From Desulfomicrobium orale DSM 12838 (GTDB taxonomy: Bacteria; Desulfobacterota; Desulfovibrionia; Desulfovibrionales; Desulfomicrobiaceae): 64,000 bases of DNA. Below the pieces are notes generated by a model, which worked only from the letters and a program-made list of their open reading frames with translations, ran no database searches and had not been told where the DNA came from. Below, piece by piece: positions 60,003-64,000 of the stretch. Within the stretch, counting starts at the first letter, position 1. The number at the start of each line of letters is the position of its first letter. The translations under genes and the position numbers were made by a program. The stretch covers positions 124,001 through 188,000 of the forward strand of contig NZ_CP014230.1 of assembly GCF_001553625.1 (NCBI RefSeq). Direction: 5' to 3'.

Positions 60003-60470
60003 ATGTTATTGCATAAATTAAAAAATGCATTTCGCGAACGTAAAAAGTCAAAAAAATATATCTATGATAACTTTATATGCGATGAAAGAGAAGAAATTGA
60101 GTCTATTATTAATAAAAATTGGGACGAATTAACATCCGATATACTTGAAAAAAATTTCGAAGTACTCAATTGGCTTTCTCCTGAAGACTTTTGCTATTAT
60201 ATAGCTGGAGTTATCTATGTATCAATAAATGAAAACAATCCAGAATTATTAGTTATAAATTCTATAATCAATATGTTAGACAGGAGTTGCAATTTATCTT
60301 ATTGGGATGAAAATTTTTCAAAAAGATGGACATTATTTAATAATTCTGAGCTTGATGTAATATATGAATGGATAATATGGTTATCATCGCATAAAATATA
60401 CGATGAAATATCTTTACTAAGATCTTTATATTGCATTGAATATATAAAAAATATAATTAATAACTATTAA
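60003..60470 (+). CDS. Probable immunity protein for the orphan Rhs tip
   Basis: This is a 155-residue, AT-rich gene. ATG 60003 lies one base after the toxin stop, with GGGAG upstream, so it is translationally coupled. The cytoplasmic, helical protein starts with a basic segment (LKNAFRERKKSKKYIYDNFICDEREEIESI) and continues with NWLSPEDFCYYIAGVIYVSI and CIEYIKNIINNY. This is similar in style to the DUF6714-like immunity proteins that contain a LSPEDF-type motif, but I am not certain of the family. No signal peptide is seen, which suggests that the partner toxin acts in the cytoplasm, unlike the phospholipase-like tip. Confidence 0.7.
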   Translation: MLLHKLKNAFRERKKSKKYIYDNFICDEREEIESIINKNWDELTSDILEKNFEVLNWLSPEDFCYYIAGVIYVSINENNPELLVINSIINMLDRSCNLSYWDENFSKRWTLFNNSELDVIYEWIIWLSSHKIYDEISLLRSLYCIEYIKNIINNY

Positions 60471-60515
60471 ATAATAAATATGAGTCATACCTAGTTGAGT
60501 AGATTTTATCTGAGC

Positions 60516-60524
60516 ATTTTGAGC
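60516..60524 (+). repeat. Target-site duplication, left copy
   Basis: ATTTTGAGC directly abuts the left inverted repeat of the insertion sequence, and the same nine bases follow the right inverted repeat at 61785-61793. This is the expected footprint of an IS4-type insertion and marks an unrearranged single insertion event. Confidence 0.88.
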
Positions 60525-61784
60525 CATTGCTGTCCGGCTAAGCGATGTAATCTAACAGTTTGAAGTTATATGAATTATCGAATTTTCGTCGTCTGGGATT
60601 CAGGAGTTCATCCAAGGAGGCCTCGCCGAGCAGGTTGAGTTGAATGAGCTGGAAGAGTTGCTGTACGGAGAGTCCGAGACGGCTGAGGAATTTCTGGTAC
60701 GCGAGGAGCAGGTAAACCGTCAGGGCCGTGTAAATCTGGATCAGAACCGCATTTTCCGAGTTGCCGACGAAGGTCTTTATGCGCAAATTTTGTTTGATTT
60801 CCTTGAAGAAGAGCTCGATTTGCCAGCGGTCTTTATAGATGTCGGCGATGGTTTTCGCCGAAAGCCGGAAATGGTTGGTCAAAAATTCGTAGTGTTTCCC
60901 GGTTTCCTGGTCACGATAGCCGATACGGCGCAAGCGTAAGGATTTTCCCCGGCTGGAGACTTCAATGATGTGATCGGAAGTAACGCCGGTCTTGCGATTC
61001 ACGAGGCGGCGCTCCAGGAGTTTGAAAACGGCGTTGCGCTTGAGCCGGGTCACAAAAAAGACACCCTTTGCCCCGAGGATCCGAAACCAGGGATAGCTGA
61101 TGAAGCCCTTGTCAAAGACCACGATGGAGCCCCTGGGCAACTCCATAGCCTGAGCTATGCGGCTTTCATGGGTTTTGGCGTCGGTGACGGTTGCGAAAGC
61201 CGGGATATGGCCATCGTGATCCAGCAAGGTATGTACTTTGACGCCGCCCTTGGCCTGCCGAAACGAGGCCCAGGGAAAAAGCGACAGGCAAAGCTTTATG
61301 GTGGTGGCGTCCAGACTGAACAATTTGGATTTGAAACGGAATTTGTGCTTCGGGGCTTTTGCGGCGCACAGGCCGTACATCTCGGCGAACAGATCCTTGA
61401 AAAAGCCTACGGGGCGAGAATTGTTCGCGTCAGCAAAGGTCGAGCGGGCCACGTTTTTCAGTCCCCAGTGATACAGGCGGTTTCCCGCAGCCTCAAGGCA
61501 GCGCAGGCCATCGCGCATGGAACGTCTTGCGGCAAGCTGGATGAAGGCCATGACCGTGAACTGCTCCTTGAAACCGAATTGACGCGACGAGCGCCCGGTT
61601 TTGTGCCGTCTTTCGAGTTTCTGAAAAACATGTCTGGGAATCAGAGATAGCGTCTGGGAGAATAGTGTATTATGGTGACTCAAGTCCAGAATCTCCTTGT
61701 GTGGCAAGATGTTGTGGTGATTTCTTTTACCACACATCGCTGAGATTTTGGACTCTTTTCTTATCCCTTAGCCGGACAGCAATG
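60525..61784 (-). mobile_element. Complete IS4-family insertion sequence (DUF4372-type)
   Basis: This 1260-bp element is bounded by 22-bp terminal inverted repeats (60525-60546 and 61763-61784, one mismatch; outer end CATTGCTGTCCGGCTAAG). It is flanked by 9-bp direct repeats ATTTTGAGC. It contains one transposase gene on the minus strand. It sits between the second immunity gene and the third Rhs module. Without it the two would be only about 90 bases apart. Confidence 0.92.
60538..61737 (-). CDS. IS4-family transposase (DUF4372 N-terminus)
   Basis: This is a 399-residue, apparently intact protein. The N-terminal DUF4372-type region reads LFSQTLSLIPRHVFQKLERRH. The RNase-H-fold catalytic triad is visible as Asp143 (FSLDATTIKL), Asp209 (VVFDKGFISYPWF) and Glu308 in YKDRWQIELFFKEIKQ, the Y-(2)-R-(3)-E-(6)-K signature of IS4 elements. 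It catalyses cut-and-paste transposition of the surrounding element. The stop lies inside the left inverted repeat. Intact motifs and perfect target repeats suggest a recent insertion. Confidence 0.94.
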   Translation of the reverse strand: MCGKRNHHNILPHKEILDLSHHNTLFSQTLSLIPRHVFQKLERRHKTGRSSRQFGFKEQFTVMAFIQLAARRSMRDGLRCLEAAGNRLYHWGLKNVARSTFADANNSRPVGFFKDLFAEMYGLCAAKAPKHKFRFKSKLFSLDATTIKLCLSLFPWASFRQAKGGVKVHTLLDHDGHIPAFATVTDAKTHESRIAQAMELPRGSIVVFDKGFISYPWFRILGAKGVFFVTRLKRNAVFKLLERRLVNRKTGVTSDHIIEVSSRGKSLRLRRIGYRDQETGKHYEFLTNHFRLSAKTIADIYKDRWQIELFFKEIKQNLRIKTFVGNSENAVLIQIYTALTVYLLLAYQKFLSRLGLSVQQLFQLIQLNLLGEASLDELLNPRRRKFDNSYNFKLLDYIA

Positions 61785-61793
61785 ATTTTGAGC
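61785..61793 (+). repeat. Target-site duplication, right copy
   Basis: ATTTTGAGC repeats the nine bases at 60516-60524, immediately outside the right terminal inverted repeat. Confidence 0.88.
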
Positions 61794-61811
61794 AGAAGTT
61801 TATAATTTTGA

Positions 61812-64000
61812 AGATGCGTCATCCATCCTGACAACTCCGAAGAAAAGAGCGAATACAACGCCTTTGGCCAGCCTGTGCGCCGCGTGGACCCCGCCGGAAC
61901 GGTCACCGCGTACGCCTATGACGCTTCCGGAAATCTGCTGAAGATGACCGAGGCCCAGGGCACGAACCTGGAACGCAACAGCACCTTCACCTACGACGCC
62001 CGGGGCAACCAGCTCACGGCCACACGCGGCAGGGCCGTGACGCGCATGGAATACGACGAGTGGGACAATCCGGTCCGCCAGGTGGACGCCGCAGGCGTGG
62101 AGACCCGCTTCACCTACGACGCCCTGGGCCGGGAACTGACCCGCACGCGCGCCGGAGCCGTGTGGAAGCGCGAGTACGGCACGGACGGACGTGTGGCCAA
62201 CTCAACGGACCCGCTGGGCGCGGTGACCCGCTTTTTCTACGACGCGGGCGGGAATCCGGTGAAGACCGTTGACCCCACGGGCAATGCCACGGAAGCGGGC
62301 TACGACCCGGCCGGCCGCATGATGAACGCCACCGATGCTCTGGGCGAAGTGACCCGCTTCACCTACGACAGTCAGGGACGCCCGGCCTCCCGCACGGACG
62401 CCGCCGGTCAGCGGATGGAATATGCCTACACCCCGCGCGGGGACCTGGCCCGGACACAGGATCCCGCCGGGGTCGTGAGCATGACCTACGACGCCCCGGG
62501 CAAAGGGTGCTCCAGTTGCGGCGGCAGTGCCGCGGGCAGACCCGTGCGCGTGAACTACCCCACCTTCTCGCGGCTCTTCGCCTATGACGGACTGGGCCGC
62601 ACGGTCCGCGAAACCGATGTCTTCGGCCCCAAAAACGAGACCCGCGGCGCAAGCTATGTCTACGACAGGGCCGGGCGGCTGGCTGAGAAACGCAAATGGG
62701 CGCACGATCCGGACCTGACGCACCGCGTCACGAAATACGCCTACGACAGGCTGGGACGGCTGGTGCGGGAAACCGACAATCTGGGCCAGGCCACGAACTA
62801 TGGCTACGACACCTGGGACAACCTGCTGGCCCTGACCGACGCCAAGGGGCAGGTCACGCGCTTTGCCCACGACGCCGCCGGACGCACCGTGTCCGAGACC
62901 CGGCCTCTGGGCGGAACCACGCGCTATACCTACAACGCCACCACCGGGCTGCTGGCCGAAAAGCTGGACGCCCGGGGCGTGAAGACGGCCTACGCCTACG
63001 ACCAGATGGGCCGCGTGGTGGGCGTGGACGCTTATGCCGGCGGGCGGACAGAGCCCGGCCGCAGGGTGCGCCTTGCCTACGACCAGATGGGACGGCTGGT
63101 GTTCCATACCGATGGTCAAACCGCCGGAGCCTTCACTTATGACGCCCTGGGCCGCAAGCTCACGGAAACCGTGGACTACGGCTCCTTCAACAAGACGAAT
63201 ACCTATGCCTGGCAGGCCAACGGGCAGCCCGCCGCATTCACCGGCCCCGACGGTCTGGCCCGGACCTATGCCTACGACACGGCCGGGCGGCTCACGGCCA
63301 TGAGCGTGGGTACGGGCATGGTCACTCTGGACGACTTCACCTGGACCGCGCCGGGCACCATGACCCTGCCCGGCGGAACCAGACGCTGCTTCGGATATGA
63401 CGGGCTCCTGCGCGTGACCAGTATCAACGCCACCAGCCCGGCCGATGCCCTGATCCAGAACTACAGCTATACATACGATGACGCGGGAAATATCCGGAAA
63501 AAGGATACCGAGCACGGGGCCTACGCCTACAGCTATGACAAGCTGGACCGGCTCATCCGCTCCGACAACCCCGTCCTGACAGATGAAGCCTTCACCTATG
63601 ACCAGGTGGGGAACCGCCTGTCTTCGGCGGATGTGTCCGGCGGCTGGCTGTATAACGAGAACAACGAACTGCTCCAGGCCGGGAACAGGGCGGAATATAA
63701 ATACGACGCCGCCGGGAATCTGGTGGAAAAGAAAACACCAGAAAGAACACTGCTCTTTGAATACGATCTGGATAACCATCTCTCACGTGTTGCGGACGGC
63801 AACAACGCCACAGTTGCGTCCTATGGATACGACTTCCTGCGCCGCAGAATCTGGAAAGATGTGCGTGGAGTGAAAACCTTCTATCACTATTCCGACAGCG
63901 GCCTTGTGGCCGAGATGGACTCCAATGGAAATACATTAAAGAGTTATGGATACAGACCCGGCTCTCCCTGGGGAACAGACCTGCTGTTCATGCGGGAGAA
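61812..64000 (+). pseudogene. Third Rhs module, headless at the 5' end and cut by the window end
   Basis: The Rhs frame is open from just after TGA 61809-61811 to the window end, with no start codon or ribosome binding site at the homology junction. From 61816 it equals the giant gene at 53728 onward (offset 8088). Between about 63548 and 63660 it instead matches the second module (LIRSDNPVLTDEAFTYDQVGN and DVSGGW). It then returns to the sequence of the giant gene, including DSNGNTLKSYGYRPGSPWG. It lacks a signal peptide and the whole 3500-residue front. The tip and immunity gene lie beyond the window. It is either a silent cassette or a remnant, and is described here as a displaced module, not as proven non-functional. 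Confidence 0.82.
61816..64000 (+). repeat. Rhs core direct repeat, copy B
   Basis: Copy of 53728-55912 at 8088 bp distance without indels, in direct orientation. Recombination between the two would delete the phospholipase-like tip, both immunity genes, the second module and the IS, and would place the third tip on the giant gene. Confidence 0.92.

Overview
The window looks like a chromosomal segment of a sulfate- or sulfur-reducing deltaproteobacterium of the Desulfovibrionales type, perhaps Desulfomicrobium- or Desulfovibrio-like. Supporting this are a MucR/Ros zinc-finger regulator, a fused radical-SAM/DUF2344 protein, the phenylacetate-CoA ligase plus tandem-ACT pair, a selB gene, and a PhsABC-like molybdoenzyme operon. 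This placement is inference from gene families and was not computed. The genes are mostly GC-rich, but several islands are visibly AT-rich: 1438-1799, 5000-9600, 45850-46310, and the toxin tips and immunity genes at 56170-57450 and 59540-60520. Layout. 1-5000: end of a surface-glycan cluster (formyltransferase-like protein, TylF-type methyltransferase, family 2 glycosyltransferase). 5137-8824: a MarR regulator, a TonB receptor and a methyltransferase, with a shared palindromic operator. 8960-31054: mostly housekeeping and signalling genes (hypothetical, MucR, radical SAM, paaK-ACT, selB, M18 aminopeptidase, helix-hairpin-helix protein, ribosomal protein S1, cyclophilin, CDF transporter, TetR, M23 peptidase, large hybrid histidine kinase, diguanylate cyclase, PfpI). 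31500-37010, minus strand: a five-gene operon in the order molybdopterin oxidoreductase, four-cluster ferredoxin subunit, cytochrome b, secreted helix-hairpin-helix protein, and a periplasmic protein read through an in-frame UGA. 37275-64000: a surface-protein operon ending in a giant Rhs polymorphic toxin, followed by displaced Rhs toxin modules and an IS4-family element. Two systems stand out. First, the last gene of the thiosulfate-reductase-like operon stops at UGA (31806-31808), but the same frame stays open for another 101 codons. The UGA would give a Sec-x-x-Cys motif. A short hairpin with an AGGU loop begins 17 nt downstream, with the loop itself 22 nt downstream, and selB is in the same window. 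I read this as one 480-residue selenoprotein, split only by conventional ORF calling. Second, a roughly 4,850-residue secreted protein (Fn3-like, laminin-G-like and beta-helix parts, then Rhs/YD repeats) ends in a phospholipase-A2-like domain with an HD-x-CY motif. It is followed by a probable lipoprotein immunity gene. Downstream lie a second headless Rhs module with a different cysteine-rich tip and its own immunity gene, then an IS with intact inverted repeats and a 9-bp target duplication, then a third module. The third is a mosaic copy of the first at a constant offset of 8,088 bp and runs off the window. This is the architecture expected for toxin-tip switching by recombination. No tRNA, rRNA or CRISPR array was recognised.
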